DNA of 64,000 nucleotides from NCBI RefSeq assembly GCF_005239225.2, contig NC_133284.1, positions 1,331,770-1,395,769 of the forward strand, given 5' to 3'. Below the pieces are notes generated by a model that saw only the letters and a program-made list of their open reading frames with translations, was not told the origin of the DNA and made no database searches. Shown one piece after another: positions 1 through 16,248 of this stretch; within the stretch, counting starts at the first letter, position 1, and every line of letters starts with the position of its first letter. This DNA comes from Populus alba (Eukaryota > Streptophyta > Magnoliopsida > Malpighiales > Salicaceae). A program made the position numbers and the translations under genes.

Positions 1-277
1 AAATGATTAGCCTGTAAACAATCACATCCCACTGATACTTAGCATGAAAATGAAGTCACAAGTGGTCATGCTTGATAATTTAAGACAAGCAATGAAATGT
101 TTGCATGGCTTTCAGATAAACATTTGAGATTTACTTGCATCTCACTGGATTGATAAAAAAAAACTAGTAATTCGGGGAACAGCAGTATACAACTATTACA
201 GGCTGGTCTGAATACCCAAAAGCTACAATTAGATGATACAACAGATAGCAGGGGAGATATGAACATGTTAGGTGTAA
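1..277 (-). other. 3' untranslated/downstream region of the EMSY-like gene
   Basis: This lies immediately downstream of the stop codon of the minus-strand EMSY-like gene. It is AT-rich with no coding signal on either strand. The 3' UTR probably runs to the left window edge; no poly(A) site could be fixed. Confidence 0.5.
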
Positions 278-2909
278 TTAGTTATTACCACTTTCACCAT
301 CTGATGCTTCTTCAAGCCTTGCGATTGCGTTGACCAGGGCTTGTTCTTGTTCCTGCATGGAAGGGAAGATATAAATGCAGTAACAAAAGATATTAAAGCA
401 AAACGAGGGGCGTGGTCCTTACTTCCAGAGCTTTCTTTGCTTTCTCAATTTCCAAAGGATCAGGATGGCTAGCACCAAAAACTTTTTCTACCTGTTCAAA
501 TTGGCCAAATTAGGGAAAAGAAGTTCCTTTATTTCAACATAAAGCAAGTTTCAATATCCAACCTACCTCCTTGATTAGAGTATTTGTGTGAAGTATCTCA
601 ATATCACCCATAGCCTTCTTCCCAATGCCATTCTGGATTAAAGGGAAATCTTTTTTGGACTGACCCTTTGTGGTTCCTCTACCTCTTCCTGCAGTGACAA
701 CTGCACCACCACGTGCAATGGATTTCTTATTCCCACGGCCTGGTCCAGGCCGGCCACCTCTACGGAAAAGTCCTGGTTCCTCACCCTCCCACCTGATATC
801 TTCAGGAGATATCTGCCATTATCACATACAGATCAGTAGCAGCTAAAACTAGAAATTCATCTGACTCTGAAAAGGACACATTTCAAAGATGTGTGATGGA
901 AACACATGAGAAAATTGATGGCAGACTAAACAAGGGAGTACAATGTTCAAAAGACTAAGCACTATTTGTAATCTGCCATGCCACATTGAATGCATCACTA
1001 ATTGAACCCTTGACACTGCTGTTAGCCTGGAATAGGATGAGAGGAGCAAAGGACTTGGTTAACATTACGTTCTCCACGAACAAGCAACGCACACGTATAA
1101 GGAAAAGAAGGTTAGCTTGAACTTATCAATAGCGCATAAATCCAACAGAAAAAAAAAATCCGCTTCAAATCAAATCTTCATATTCCAATGGTTGAACCAG
1201 CGGGGATGATAAGTTTTTAAACAAGTAACCAGCTGCCAACTTCTTATATACAAGTCATTCTTCTTTTGATAAAATTCTACTATCATATTTGGAAATGCTA
1301 CAAAAAGAGAACAGGCAAGCAGGAGCAGCATTCAAATCTTTCAGAAGACCAAGTAGCAATCCCACTTTACCACAAACTATTATGTAATACAGAACAGAGA
1401 ATTGTCAAACCCCCACAACCAAAAAAAGTGAGATCTATTCTATCAGTATTTTACAAACTACGCGCAAGATTCAGAATGTACATGGTAAAAATTGCAGGCC
1501 AGAATTAAGATAACTAGATGTAAAATAAACCATATCACATTATCAGTTCCCAGGATCACAGCAACACTTACCTCTTTGAGATTGACCCATTCCCATGTTT
1601 CATCCCCAGTATTAATATCATAAACCAAAGCATGCCGACCCTGTCAATTTGTGGAAAATGAATATGTTAAAGGAAACCCAGTGATAAGCAGACTATTACA
1701 TAGCCAAGAGTAGACTGTACCTCAACTGGATTGTAGTCAGTTATAACAGCTTCATAGAAGTGGTTATCCTCTGGCCAGCGAGTCCAAACTTTCTTTCCAA
1801 TTAAATCATTGGTTGCGAAGACAGCTGAAGAACCACGGTTAGCAGCTTGAGCCCTGCTGGACAAACCTGTAGAGCGCTGCTGCATGGACTTCATTGAGGA
1901 TGCAGCAGACAGCCTCATTAACCAAAAAGTTGAGGATAAACCAGTTAAGTATAAATCCTCATCATTTTGCTCACACTTATTCAACTTACTGATTTGGGCT
2001 TCTTGTTCCCAGATCCAGGTGGAGGGCCATGTCTCAGGGCTGATGTAGATGGTTGGATAGATGGATGCAATACAGGAGAAGGTGCACCCATGGATAACGA
2101 TGCGACTGACTGTGAGGTTTTCTGCTTCTTGCGTGATCCTGAAACAGTAGGACTGGGTATAGGATCGTGAGAAGGCTGGGCAGTGCTTGGCATGCTAGGT
2201 TGGATCCCGTTCGCCTTTCTCCATTCCCTGGAATCATAAGTGATAACACACGTTAGAAAAACTGGCTGGAAATTAGATCTTCTATGAATCTTCTCAGAAA
2301 GTATTTCATGAAAAAACTAAACCTTATCCTCCGAATCATATCATCAGCGTTAACCCTGGCTAGGAGCTCCCTGTGCTCCTCATCTGAAACTCTTAGTTCT
2401 TTTCTGAGTTCTGTAATTAGACTTTCCTTTTCCTGGGGAAGAACATTCATAGAAAGGGCATCAAAAACTTGTTTAACATCCAATGATATAGCATAAATCT
2501 AATGTATATGAAATGAACAAGTGTAATACCCAAGTAATAGCATCTGACTGGGCTTTAAAGGCTCGCAGGACTGAAGTGTATGCTTCTTGTTCAATGTTGT
2601 GGATTTGAGTTTCCATGTCACTATGCAACCTTGGCTGTGAAGCAGCACCACCAACTGCAGATCTTCCATTCCCAGCAGTTCGCGCCCCACTTTGGAATCT
2701 GTTTCGATGTGTAGGTGGAAGGTCATCATCAGTTCCTACAATTTTAAAGATAAGGAACACACTGCATTAACTCTTTACAGTATAGTAAAATGTAACATTT
2801 CCAAAGCTTACAATTCAAGAAATTAAGACATGGAGAACACAAAAAAAATTACAAATACCAACGAACTTTAAAATAACTCACCGCTGCTATCAGAAAGCTC
2901 GTAATCCAT
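278..2909 (-). CDS. EML: EMSY-like (EML) protein, ENT + Tudor/Agenet domains
   Basis: This is a chromatin-associated plant EMSY-like protein; Tudor/Agenet domains of this type bind modified histone tails in the nucleus (family knowledge). Coding exons on the minus strand: 2909-2882, 2735-2530, 2432-2323, 2227-1990, 1888-1721, 1640-1572, 812-567, 491-423, 352-278. All splice phases agree and give 402 residues. The start is an acidic [17 protein letters not shown] stretch. The ENT domain spans about 50-125 (contains [13 protein letters not shown]). The Tudor/Agenet region spans about 220-273 ([19 protein letters not shown], then [15 protein letters not shown]). A basic Gly/Arg-rich stretch ([11 protein letters not shown]) and a Glu/Ala-rich C-terminal helix follow. 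The 5' edge of exon 5 (1888) is the least certain boundary; 1881 is also possible. An upstream ATG at 3423 can be spliced in frame (see findings). The gene is head-to-head with a SelO gene. The member may be EML3, but I cannot separate the paralogues from sequence alone. Confidence 0.93.
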
Positions 2910-3720
2910 TTCAACTCCTAAAAATTCAAGCTTGTCACTTTCAGCCTTTTAATCACGAAAAAAAAACTCGACCACTGTAACAAACCAACTGACTTCTTCA
3001 CAAATTCAAGCTACAGACAACCTGACAAACAAATGAAATAGAAAATTTCTTAATTAACAAATTAAGAAGCACGCTTCAGAGATCACAAATGCTTAGTGCT
3101 GCTTCAGAAAACAACAAATTTAAGCCAGATTCATTGGAGAAAAAAAAAGTAGCCCTAGTTCACATAATTAGCTCCTCTAACCCTATAAAACAATTAAAAA
3201 ACTAAATTACACACAACCTTCTTGGTTCCTTTTTTACTTGAAGCACCAACTAAATAACTTCATAAACAAGGACATAAACTAAATTCAGCAAAAAAAAAAA
3301 AAAAAACCTAATTCAACCAAAACATCAGCTAAAAACTTTATGAACAAGGAATTTAAGCAAAATTCAAGAAAACTAAACCAAAATACAAAAAGATCAAATA
3401 TTTCATAAACTCACCGCAACCATTCAATCCTCAATGTCCGTTGAAATTTCACCAAACCCTAAATACTTCAAAGTAACTAAAACTCGATTAAAAAAAAAGA
3501 GGTTTTAAATAAAACCCTTTTAGAAAGTTTCGAACTTTAACCTCTCCTTGTGGCGTAAAATGAAACCCTGATAATTTACCGTCCAATTCCTCGAAATTGA
3601 CCGGAAAACGATCCGGAGAGCTTCAAAAAAGAAACTCGACGGCGTTTTGAGAAAGACGAGTAGAATTGTGGGAAATTTGAGTGGTAATTGTTGGTGGGAG
3701 TGATTTTGGAGAGCAAATTA
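2910..3720 (-). other. 5' leader and leader intron of the EMSY-like gene
   Basis: A leader exon appears to end at 3415 with donor GTGAGT. The next exon starts at 2945 (after AAAAG) or at about 2918 (after TTTTTAG). The leader exon contains ATG GTT GCG at 3423-3415. Using the 2945 acceptor, this ATG joins in frame to the main coding exon, adding 15 residues. The transcription start is probably near 3650-3720, inferred from composition only. Confidence 0.5.
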
Positions 3721-3900
3721 GGGTTTCAAGATAGTGAATTGCGGAACGCGGACTTGAAAAGGATTTTTTTTTTATTTTTTTCTTTTGTCTGCAGTTAATT
3801 GTTGAGTTTGAGTTCCGGCTATTGGCTGTTTTTTTTTTTTTTTTGACGAAGGTTTTTTCTTTTAAGAAATTAGAGAAAAAATTAATTTGATTTAGGGTTT
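3454..3900. promoter_or_regulatory. Three telo-box motifs in the EML leader/promoter
   Basis: AAACCCTAA occurs at 3454-3462, and its complement TTAGGGTTT at 3718-3726 and 3892-3900. Telo-boxes are common near start sites of plant genes for growth, ribosome and chromatin functions (established knowledge). A role here is inferred. Confidence 0.4.
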
Positions 3901-5391
3901 TTTTTTCCTTGATATTAGAAATTGAAAAGGATTGATATCCATTGTGTTTCATTTAATCTAGAGTTGAGATATCATATTTCCTTGATTAAAAAAAAAGTTA
4001 AGACCAAATAAACAAAAAGATTAAATATTGATATTAACACTCTTTAATTAAATATAGAATTTTTTATATAAATATATGGAAAGATTTGTGAGTTAATATA
4101 TTGATTTGTGTGAGAATCTAGCATAAAAAGTTTATTTATGAATATTTTTTACACGGGGCTAGCATGTTTCAACAACAATTAGTGTGATGAACATCATTAA
4201 TAATTTCTAAAAAAATTAAACTAGAAATTCTTCGCTTAAAAGACTCTAATTGAAAGTTGATTATGAATTTAGTAATTAAAAATTAAAAAAATAAATAATG
4301 TTGCATGCTAATAATTGATTGTTTAATCTTAATCATTGTATATACATTGATTAATGAGCCATTGCATGCGAAACTATACGATTGATATTGAAAAATCTAA
4401 AACATTTCATCCTAATTAACACCTCCCTTTTTTTCTAAAATATATAACAATTAATGAACTTAAATTATTTAGATAATCACCTTCTACTTTTGTTTTCTTA
4501 AAAAACTTATGTATATTAACAAATTGTATTAAAAGAAATTAACCAGCACTCGAATCGAGTCAAGTTGATTTAATTTAATTTGATAAATCAGTTTATTATA
4601 TGAATTAAAATTTATTAATTTTTTTAAAAATAATAATATTTTAATATTTTAAACATAAATTTTATTTTTAATCACGATTAGATTCAAGTTTTGTTGAATC
4701 ATTCTTAGATAAGGATGAATTTTATTATAAGGATGAATCCCCTCTATAATTGAATGCTTAATAGTGGCAATTCTTTGTCATCTTACCCAACTGAGACGCA
4801 ATCTTATGACTTCATAGAATAATTTAGCTCGCATTCCTTCTTTCTTTAAAAGGCCTTGCATTCCTTCTAATGAAGTGCTAATTCACTTAAACTAGGGTTC
4901 ACAAATTAATTTATGTCTGCAAGAAAGAAAGCAAATTGCAAAAAAAAGTATTTAAATGTTATTTTTTAATTTTTTTAATAGTTTTAATATTGAAAAAAAA
5001 ATTAATATATTTTTAAATAAAAATCATTGTGTATCATAAAATTAAATATATCATGTTATATTTTGATCTGATTTAAAGATTTTTTCCATTTAAATTTGGC
5101 TAACTCAATTAAATTAGAATGAGATTCAAAGAACTAATTAATTAGGATGAGATTCGAACAACTAAATTCAAGGATTTTTTTTCTTCTCAAAACAATGCCT
5201 TTTTATTTAAAAGATATCAAAACAGCATATTTTTAGCGAGGTTATCATGATAAAATTTTATTTTGATAATTTATATAAAAATATAACCATAAAAAAGACA
5301 ACACATAATCCTAAGGCAGAAGCTTTTACACACTTCCCAAACAAAACCCAAACCGCTTGAATATATCAGTCAAAGGCAACCATATTCAACA
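3901..5391. other. Shared divergent promoter / AT-rich intergenic region
   Basis: This AT-rich stretch separates the head-to-head EML and SelO genes. No ORF of note is present. Part of 4540-4720 resembles the dispersed AT-rich repeat seen elsewhere in the window. The SelO leader probably begins near 5300. Confidence 0.4.
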
Positions 5392-9418
<4,027 letters not shown>

Positions 9419-10500
9419 GTTGCTTGATCTTGTCGAAAGTAGTCTTAAGACATGTATGTAATAGTAGAATCAAGCTCTTGTCCTCACAATAAACTGCAGT
9501 GACATGGAAACCTTGTTTGTCTATGCTGTTACAACAGGTCAAGTTGGAAAGGTATTATTTATTTATTTATTTTTACTTTTTCTTATCACAATGGTTGCAA
9601 TCTTGTATTCTTGTTCATGGATAATATGGAGACTGCTTGAGTTTTTTCAATATTATAGACACGTGAGTATATGCATGGTGTTATTACTGAAATATGCCTT
9701 TTTATGGATGTGTAAAAAAAACAAACTTACTTTTCTCTGAAGGTGATTGATCTTCGAGTGAGTTGATATAGAAACTTGAAATACAGAGCCTAATTTGAGT
9801 AGCCTAATTCAAGTTGAGTTTTTAATTAAATTAGTTAAGATATAGATTTGAGATATGAGAGCTTGCAATGTTAACATATTGTAATTACACACACACCTAA
9901 ATATTGAAAATTTGATGATTATTTAAGAAGTGATTTTCTAAAGTAGAAAAAATGTACTATTTATTTTGTAACAAAATATCATTATAAGTGGTAATAAACT
10001 TTGAAGAATACCATTATCCTATTTGTTTTTTCAATTCAATTAATTAATTCATAATTATTAATAATTAATAGTTAAATTTAATTTCACATATGCATGTTTT
10101 TGTGTTTCAAAATATTTTTTAAACATTTAAATACTTTTTAGTTTTTTTTTATTTCAAACTAATATTTTTTAATGTTTTTATATTATTTTAATATGCTAAT
10201 ATTAAAAATAACTTTTAAAAAATAAAAAAATTATGATTAATAAAAATTACGTTAACATAATCATTTTTTTTAAACACGTTTTAAATCTTTTCTCGCTATA
10301 TTGTAAATTTGAAAGCAATATGATTAAAATATCTTTAAATAATTTCAGTAAACATCCGAACTTTTGATCGTAAAAGAAGATAGATTGAGCTTGACTGACA
10401 GTCCATTTATAACGACAAATACAGACAGTCAGAGACCATTTGTTTTCTCAAACGACATGTCAATCCAAAAACCTTATGCCTTCCATTAAAAACTCAAACC
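9419..10500. other. SelO 3' UTR followed by AT-rich intergenic DNA
   Basis: The first 300 bases or so are probably the SelO 3' UTR. The rest is AT-rich spacer with short A/T runs and no coding signal. I see no recognisable element. Confidence 0.4.
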
Positions 10501-10504
10501 GGTG

Positions 10505-10604
10505 CGTTTTCTCTATTGTGCTCTCTCTCTCTCTCTCTCTCAAAATCTTCTTCCTACGTGAAATTGACTTTTGTGGCTAAGCAGAAGCTGTTTCTCTGTT
10601 ACAG
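10505..10604 (+). promoter_or_regulatory. LIP2 untranslated leader exon with CT repeat
   Basis: A CT microsatellite (about 10519-10541) is followed by a short stretch ending in the donor ACAG|GTGAGC at 10604/10605. The matching acceptor TTTGCAG is at 11588-11594, four bases before the coding ATG. The gene therefore has an intron of about 990 bp in its leader. CT/GA tracts in plant leaders are common regulatory sequences. The 5' edge is approximate. Confidence 0.5.
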
Positions 10605-10942
10605 GTGAGCCTTTATTGAATCTCGATTCATCTGCATTGTTCAAAATTACAGTGTATTTTTTTTATTACCCGATTGTTAATTGCGTGCATTGAATCTCAT
10701 AATCTTGGTTTTAAAATGGATAATGAAAACATTTTGCTTGCTGAAACCATTACATTTTTTTTATGCACTAACTGTTTGATGAAATGCCTCAAAGAAACTT
10801 TTCAGATTTTTGCTAAATTACTAAAAATAAATCCCACGAAGAAATTTAGTTTTTTTTTTTTTTAGCTTTTGGCGTGAAAAAATCAGCCACAATAAGGTCT
10901 GATGCGGGTTGAAATTACATGAAGGACATGCAATGGATAGGG

Positions 10943-10974
<32 letters not shown>

Positions 10975-11598
10975 TAAGTGAGATTTTTTGACTGAAGGTC
11001 GCATTTTGGATGAGAAATCTAGTAAGCGATGATAACCCTTTTTTAGTACATTGTTTCTGCTAGAACCCATGTTTTTGTTCTTAATGTTGCCTTTTGGGCT
11101 TCCTTTATTGAGGAATTGATGCATTTCTTTTCAAATAAGTTTTTTCTTTTTTGGTGTTTAGTTATAGCATAAAAAGGAGGAGGAGTACTTATATATGAAG
11201 ATTTGTTGTTTATTTGTACTATTTGTTATTGTGACGTTGATATCCCTTCCTTTTGATCTCCTAGATTTTGTGAGTTAATTGATGGTCTCATTCACTAGCA
11301 AACAAAAATTGGTGCTGCCGTCTTTGAATTTTTTTTTTTTTTTTACCTTCCAATAATTTTTGTGCTTGCCGTTGACCGTTAAAATTCTTACTGTTTTACA
11401 TCATACTGAAAGCGTTGCTTTTTCTACCTAGAATTATGAATTTAGCTAAAGTTGCATGTGCGTGGCAATTTTTGCTTTTTTAATTTTTAAATCTAATTCT
11501 ATTATTTGGGATGCAATAGTACCATGTGATTATAACACAATGATGCCATGTGAGAATAAGATAAGAATAGGGATTAATTGTTTCTCGGTTTGCAGAGA

Positions 11599-12318
11599 AT
11601 GATATTTCCACGAAGTCTTGAGGTTTGGAAATTAGGTAAGGTCAACTACTTGGAAGCACTTAAGCTGCAGGAAAAGCTGGTGTGTGATAGAAAATCTCAT
11701 AAGATTCCAGATACGCTGTTGTCCCTGCAACACCCTCCTACGTATACTCTTGGCAAACGGCGCACTGATCATAATTTATTGATCCCTGTGCCTGAACTTG
11801 AAAAGATAGGAGCTGAACTTCACTATACACAAAGAGGAGGTGACATTACATATCATGGTCCTCATCAAGCCATCTTATACCCCATCATTTCTCTTCGTGA
11901 CATTGGACTTGGTGCTCGGAAATATGTGGAAAAACTTGAGTTAACAATGATTGATTTGGCGTCACAATATGGTGTGAAAGCTTGTGCTGGAAAAAAGTGT
12001 GAGACCGGGGTTTGGGTTGGAGATAGAAAGATTGGTGCAATTGGAGTTCGCATATCATCTGGAATCACTTCTCATGGGTTGGCATTCAATGTTGATCCTG
12101 ATTTAGACTATTTTAAGCACATAGTGCCTTGTGGGATTGCTGATAAAGAAGTTACATCTTTGAGAAGGGAGACAGGTACTGTGCTTCCTTCTGAAGAAGT
12201 AATTCATGAGCAGTTGATTTCTTGTTTTGCAAGAATATTTGGTTTCAATAATCTTATTTGGAAGGAAAACGAGCCAACATTGCTAGATAATGGGAAACCT
12301 GAAAGACACGTGGATTGA
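11599..12318 (+). CDS. LIP2: Octanoyltransferase (lipoyl(octanoyl) transferase, LipB/LIP2 type)
   Basis: This enzyme moves the octanoyl group from acyl carrier protein to lipoyl domains, the first step of lipoate attachment to pyruvate dehydrogenase, glycine decarboxylase and related complexes. The 239-residue single-exon protein shows the LipB signatures: RGGDITYHGPHQ (Arg79 onward), CETGVWVGDRKIGAIGVR with active-site Lys144, and PCGIADKEVTSL with catalytic Cys178. The Lys-Cys spacing of 34 matches the bacterial enzyme. The start ATG lies 4 bases after a leader-intron acceptor. There is almost no N-terminal extension, which fits the short mitochondrial LIP2 form better than a plastid form with a long transit peptide; localisation is inferred. 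Confidence 0.93.
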   Translation: MIFPRSLEVWKLGKVNYLEALKLQEKLVCDRKSHKIPDTLLSLQHPPTYTLGKRRTDHNLLIPVPELEKIGAELHYTQRGGDITYHGPHQAILYPIISLRDIGLGARKYVEKLELTMIDLASQYGVKACAGKKCETGVWVGDRKIGAIGVRISSGITSHGLAFNVDPDLDYFKHIVPCGIADKEVTSLRRETGTVLPSEEVIHEQLISCFARIFGFNNLIWKENEPTLLDNGKPERHVD

Positions 12319-14319
12319 TAATGCTTCGGTATTTTGTATGTAATGAGAACTAAATGACATGTGGCTATTATATGCCTAAAAATTAAATTATGTAAACCTT
12401 TTTCTGTATGATTGATTATTCATGAAATGAATCAATGAGATTTTTTGTGTTTGTGAAAGTTGAATCCATTTACTATCTACAGTGACATATTGTCTCTCTA
12501 TCAAGAGAGTGACAAACAGAATAGTCTTGCAATGCCTGAGGATATTTTATTGTTTTTTCAAAATGCATTAAGAACCGCGGACACAGTGAATTATTTTTAG
12601 GAATGGGGAATAGGGAAAGTAGAATCATCTATAGAAAGTTCTTATTATGTTTTGAGGTTGTCAGTGTGATTGTAGGCAATATAGGGTACAAGGCATGTGA
12701 GAACTCAGGTCCTGTGGTGATCATGTTTGGGGAGTTATCTAGAAGCAACCTTAATACTGTTAGATCCAGGATCAGCATCTTCAATCAGTGAGATCTTGTT
12801 GGTGCTTTTTTCTTTGTGTGAAAACAGCATATGATCCTGGTAATTCTGATGCTGTATGATCCAGTATTATATGAGTTCAGAATGCATATGATCATGTCAG
12901 TAATGAGTTGGAAATCAGTAATGTTTCTATTTTATTCCTGTTTTGCATGAATGTGTTTGCCCTTACATGTACTCAGGATTCCCAGCCCATGAAACCACCT
13001 AACAACGGCGTCACCAAAACCTGTAATCTAATACCTCTCCCAAGAGTTCCTTGACTAGATCTCCCAAATTCTCCATATAATGTTCTTGTTTAACATCTGT
13101 GATCATTTTTCTTCCACCCTAGGAGACAAGACTGCAATTTCCAAGGATAAAAAACCTCCACCATCTGCCAAATAATGTGAAGTGACTGAGGAGTGATACA
13201 CCATCACATGGCTAAATGGAAGGGAGTTTACCAAATTTAGAGGAGTATCTTTATGATAATGCTTCAAAGGTTGCTAAGTGGGTTTGGGCTGGTGGATACC
13301 TCTTCAGCATGTCTTCAGGTTCTTAAATCCAGACTCTATATTCAATCCACATCTGAATCTCGGGAGAACCATTGGCCATGAGGTGAATAGTGAAAAAAAA
13401 AATACATACATAAATTGAAAAGAGTTCTGCAAGGCTTTCAAGATGACTAAATTTGGTTGAGGCGAAAGATTAACTGTATCAGACATGCAAAAATAATCCT
13501 CAAGGCTCAGACTTTAACTACACCAACTTGAGGTTTATATGAATGCAGCACTAGGATTAGGTTGGAGAAGATTAGGATGGAACCCAAGTCACATTAGTCT
13601 AAGTTCTGCATGGTAAAGTTGAGGAAGAGGAGCATGGCATTTTTTAGAAGAAGATGGTTGATTTTGTTGTGTAAAGCAGGCTTTCCCAGCTAACTATAGC
13701 TGTATCTGTTAGTCTTAAAAGTAGTACAAAACTGTTTTGTGACTAATAAAAAAGGGCAGAAGAAGGGGTTGGTCTCATGTGATAAGTCACATGAGTCATA
13801 TTTGGAAGACTGCACAGAAGTCATTAGTATAATATTCAATTCAGAGTCACATGGTCAGCTGCTTCCAAGTTCCAACCTATTCAAGAACAAAAGTCCTATC
13901 ATTAAACTAGCGATAAAAATAAAGAAGCGAATCACCAAAAGTATAGTTTATATGGAAATGTTACTGGGAAATTGGCCAGTCAAATTATGCTTCTACAAGA
14001 TTCTAATATGCATTATAATTGGAATCCTGTCGTGCCTTATGCTGATGTGGATCATTGAGCTGCTTTGTCATTATTAGTTTTCTAACTGATTTTTTCTCTC
14101 CATAAGCAGATATTTCATTATATATGAGTTTGGGAAATCCTTATTTCAATTATTGCTTGCCCTGTTTGGGAATGGTCTAGATCTACCCCTTTTAACCATG
14201 AAAGCTTAAACATAGCCTGGTTATTCTGAATGGTCTGTCCATTAGCTTCTTGTTTATCTGGTTAAGATATTATTGGGGTTTAACTACCAAACAGGCCTAG
14301 GTTTTTTTATTAATGTTGT
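12319..14319. other. Intergenic region after LIP2
   Basis: The first 130 bases or so form the LIP2 3' UTR. I see no gene with coding support in the remainder. Short open stretches lack homology I can recognise and lack splice-consistent extensions. Confidence 0.4.
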
Positions 14320-14320
14320 C

Positions 14321-14328
14321 TATATATT
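14321..14328 (+). promoter_or_regulatory. TATA box of the small secreted-peptide gene
   Basis: TATATATT lies 123 bases upstream of the peptide gene's ATG and is followed by a C-rich stretch (ACTCCCAGCC) suited to a start site. The spacing supports a short leader for a real transcription unit. It is inferred from position and motif only. Confidence 0.4.
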
Positions 14329-14450
14329 ACTCCCAGCCAGAGTTGAGCACAAACTATATGTAACATTATGCACTGCCTCCTTGAGAAGACACCACCATTT
14401 CCTTGGCTCCGAAAACACCAGCAATTTCATTGTCTTTGCAAAAGTATATC

Positions 14451-14714
14451 ATGGGAAATGGTAACAGAGCTTTGTTTGTTCTATTTTCCTTGATTCTTAT
14501 TCATGTTCTCATGTCCTCTCTACCATGTCTCCACCATGAGAGAAAGGTTCTGTTATTATACAGAAATCAAGGAAGGAGATTGCTAGTTTCTGTCTCTTCT
14601 CTTTCATCAAATGCTAACAAGTCAAATGAAGCCAATAAAGACCCTCAGAAAGCTGTGGAGACAAGTCTCAGGAAGGCTCCACCAAGTCTTTCAAACCCTA
14701 CTCAGAACAAGTAG
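14451..14714 (+). CDS. Small secreted-peptide precursor (CLE/IDA-like architecture), 87 aa
   Basis: The 87-residue product has the layout of a plant peptide-hormone precursor. There is an N-terminal hydrophobic signal sequence (about residues 7-25, ALFVLFSLILIHVLMSSL), a hydrophilic variable middle rich in Ser, Asn and Lys, and a C-terminal Pro-rich end, SLRKAPPSLSNPTQNK. The last 13 residues, less the final Lys, align by eye with the 12-residue CLE peptide at Pro4, Ser5, Asn8, Pro9 and Asn12, but lack the usual Gly6. A TATA box precedes it. No introns are seen. I do not recognise a named family, so the CLE-like label is inference. It could also belong to another family of post-translationally processed peptides. 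It would be secreted and perceived by a receptor kinase if real. Confidence 0.6.
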   Translation: MGNGNRALFVLFSLILIHVLMSSLPCLHHERKVLLLYRNQGRRLLVSVSSLSSNANKSNEANKDPQKAVETSLRKAPPSLSNPTQNK

Positions 14715-16240
14715 CCTTAACAGTATATGTATAGTGATCTCTGAAAGGAAGAGAAACTCATTCTCTTTCAGCATTTTTGCTGTTTTTCCCTTTTTAGTTT
14801 TACTTTTGGATAGGTAGAACAGTTGGATCTCTATACAGTTCTTAGTCTTTCTTTGAGGGTTTTACTTTTCTTCAAGGCCTATGGATCTGTAACTCATTCA
14901 TTTTTTTTCCTCTAAGTACCTGCTTTTTCAGTAAATTTAGAAAGACATGAGGTGAACGTATTTACAGGAACTTTGTAAGTTTATATAAAAAACAGTAGCA
15001 ACTCTTTTCAGAAAGATTGCAATTTGTCATTGGTTATTAATGTACACTTATCCCAAGATCGATCATCTTTCCTACGATAGTTATGTTTATGTTCCTCTTT
15101 CTGGTTACGATTGCATATTGTTTTCTTGTCTTCTATTTAATTTTAATTTCTCAGCAGATGTATAATGATGAAATATCCACATCAGCTATGCTCTTGGTTT
15201 TCTAATGTGATCCCATGTGATGGGCAGTGTAGGGATGGGCGCTTTAAATTCCATGGGAACAAGGCTTACAAAAAGGAGCTGCACATGTTAAACAGTAAGG
15301 CTATTAGAATTCTCACCTCTTTGTACAGAACCTTTACAGCCTTGAGAGGGTATGTTCTCCCCCCCCCCTCTCTATTGGTGTCTAATATTCACTAGCATTC
15401 TTACATCCATGCAACAGGCATCTGCATAAGAATTTTTGATACATTCTTGTTTAATAGAACTGAACCGCACATAGTATGGATATCATCTTATATGCTTTAA
15501 GCCAATATATTTAAACCATAGAGCTCTAATTTTATGCTTCTAATATATTTAGACTGATGTTTTTAACTGGTTGAAGTGTTCCATCTCTAAATTGAAATTT
15601 GAAAGTCTTCTTTCAATGAATAATTACATTATGGGACCTTCCAAATTGAGAATGATAAAAGTTTTAACTCAACTGGGAAGGAAGAGAAGTTTGTCACACA
15701 GCATAGCATACAGATTTATTGTCCACCGAACCAGTAGAATTCCCATCTCCTTCCTTTTTTATTTGTTTCATTTTTTTGCTCTGCTCCTCCATCTGGATCT
15801 TAATTTAATACTAAAAAACAAAATCTAAGTTGGACTGTTGGATTTACTTTTTTAATTTTTTTTTCTCATCCATCTTAAATATGTTTGTCACTAGATATGG
15901 AATCATTACTGATAATAATGAATTATTGCTTGTCCATATGCAGTATACTTCCTATATATATATCAGTAATTTCCTTATCTCCTTTAATTGTTATATACAA
16001 GGTCACTATTTTTCTTTTATTTTCATATACATCCCAATATTCTGGACTTGTTTCCAACTGAAACATAATTTCCAAATTCCAGTATTCAATGCATTGAAAG
16101 AAAAGTTTTGCAAAGAATCAACGGGCACTAGAGAGTAATGCTATAAAGAAGTGGCTGTCCATTTTGCTAATAGACATGGCAGTGCATGTATTATCATGCA
16201 TACTGTCATCTGCTCTGGCAAATCCCAAACTGAAAGTGAA
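14715..16240. other. Intergenic region downstream of the peptide gene
   Basis: This contains the 3' flank of the peptide gene and an AT-rich spacer. I see no ORF with splice support. An imperfect hairpin (arms at about 16173-16185 and 16192-16206) lies near its right end. Confidence 0.35.
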
Positions 16241-16248
16241 TTAATACT

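Noticed and set aside
13739..14077. 112-codon open frame between LIP2 and the peptide gene
   Set aside because: No recognisable domain, atypical composition and no promoter or splice support.
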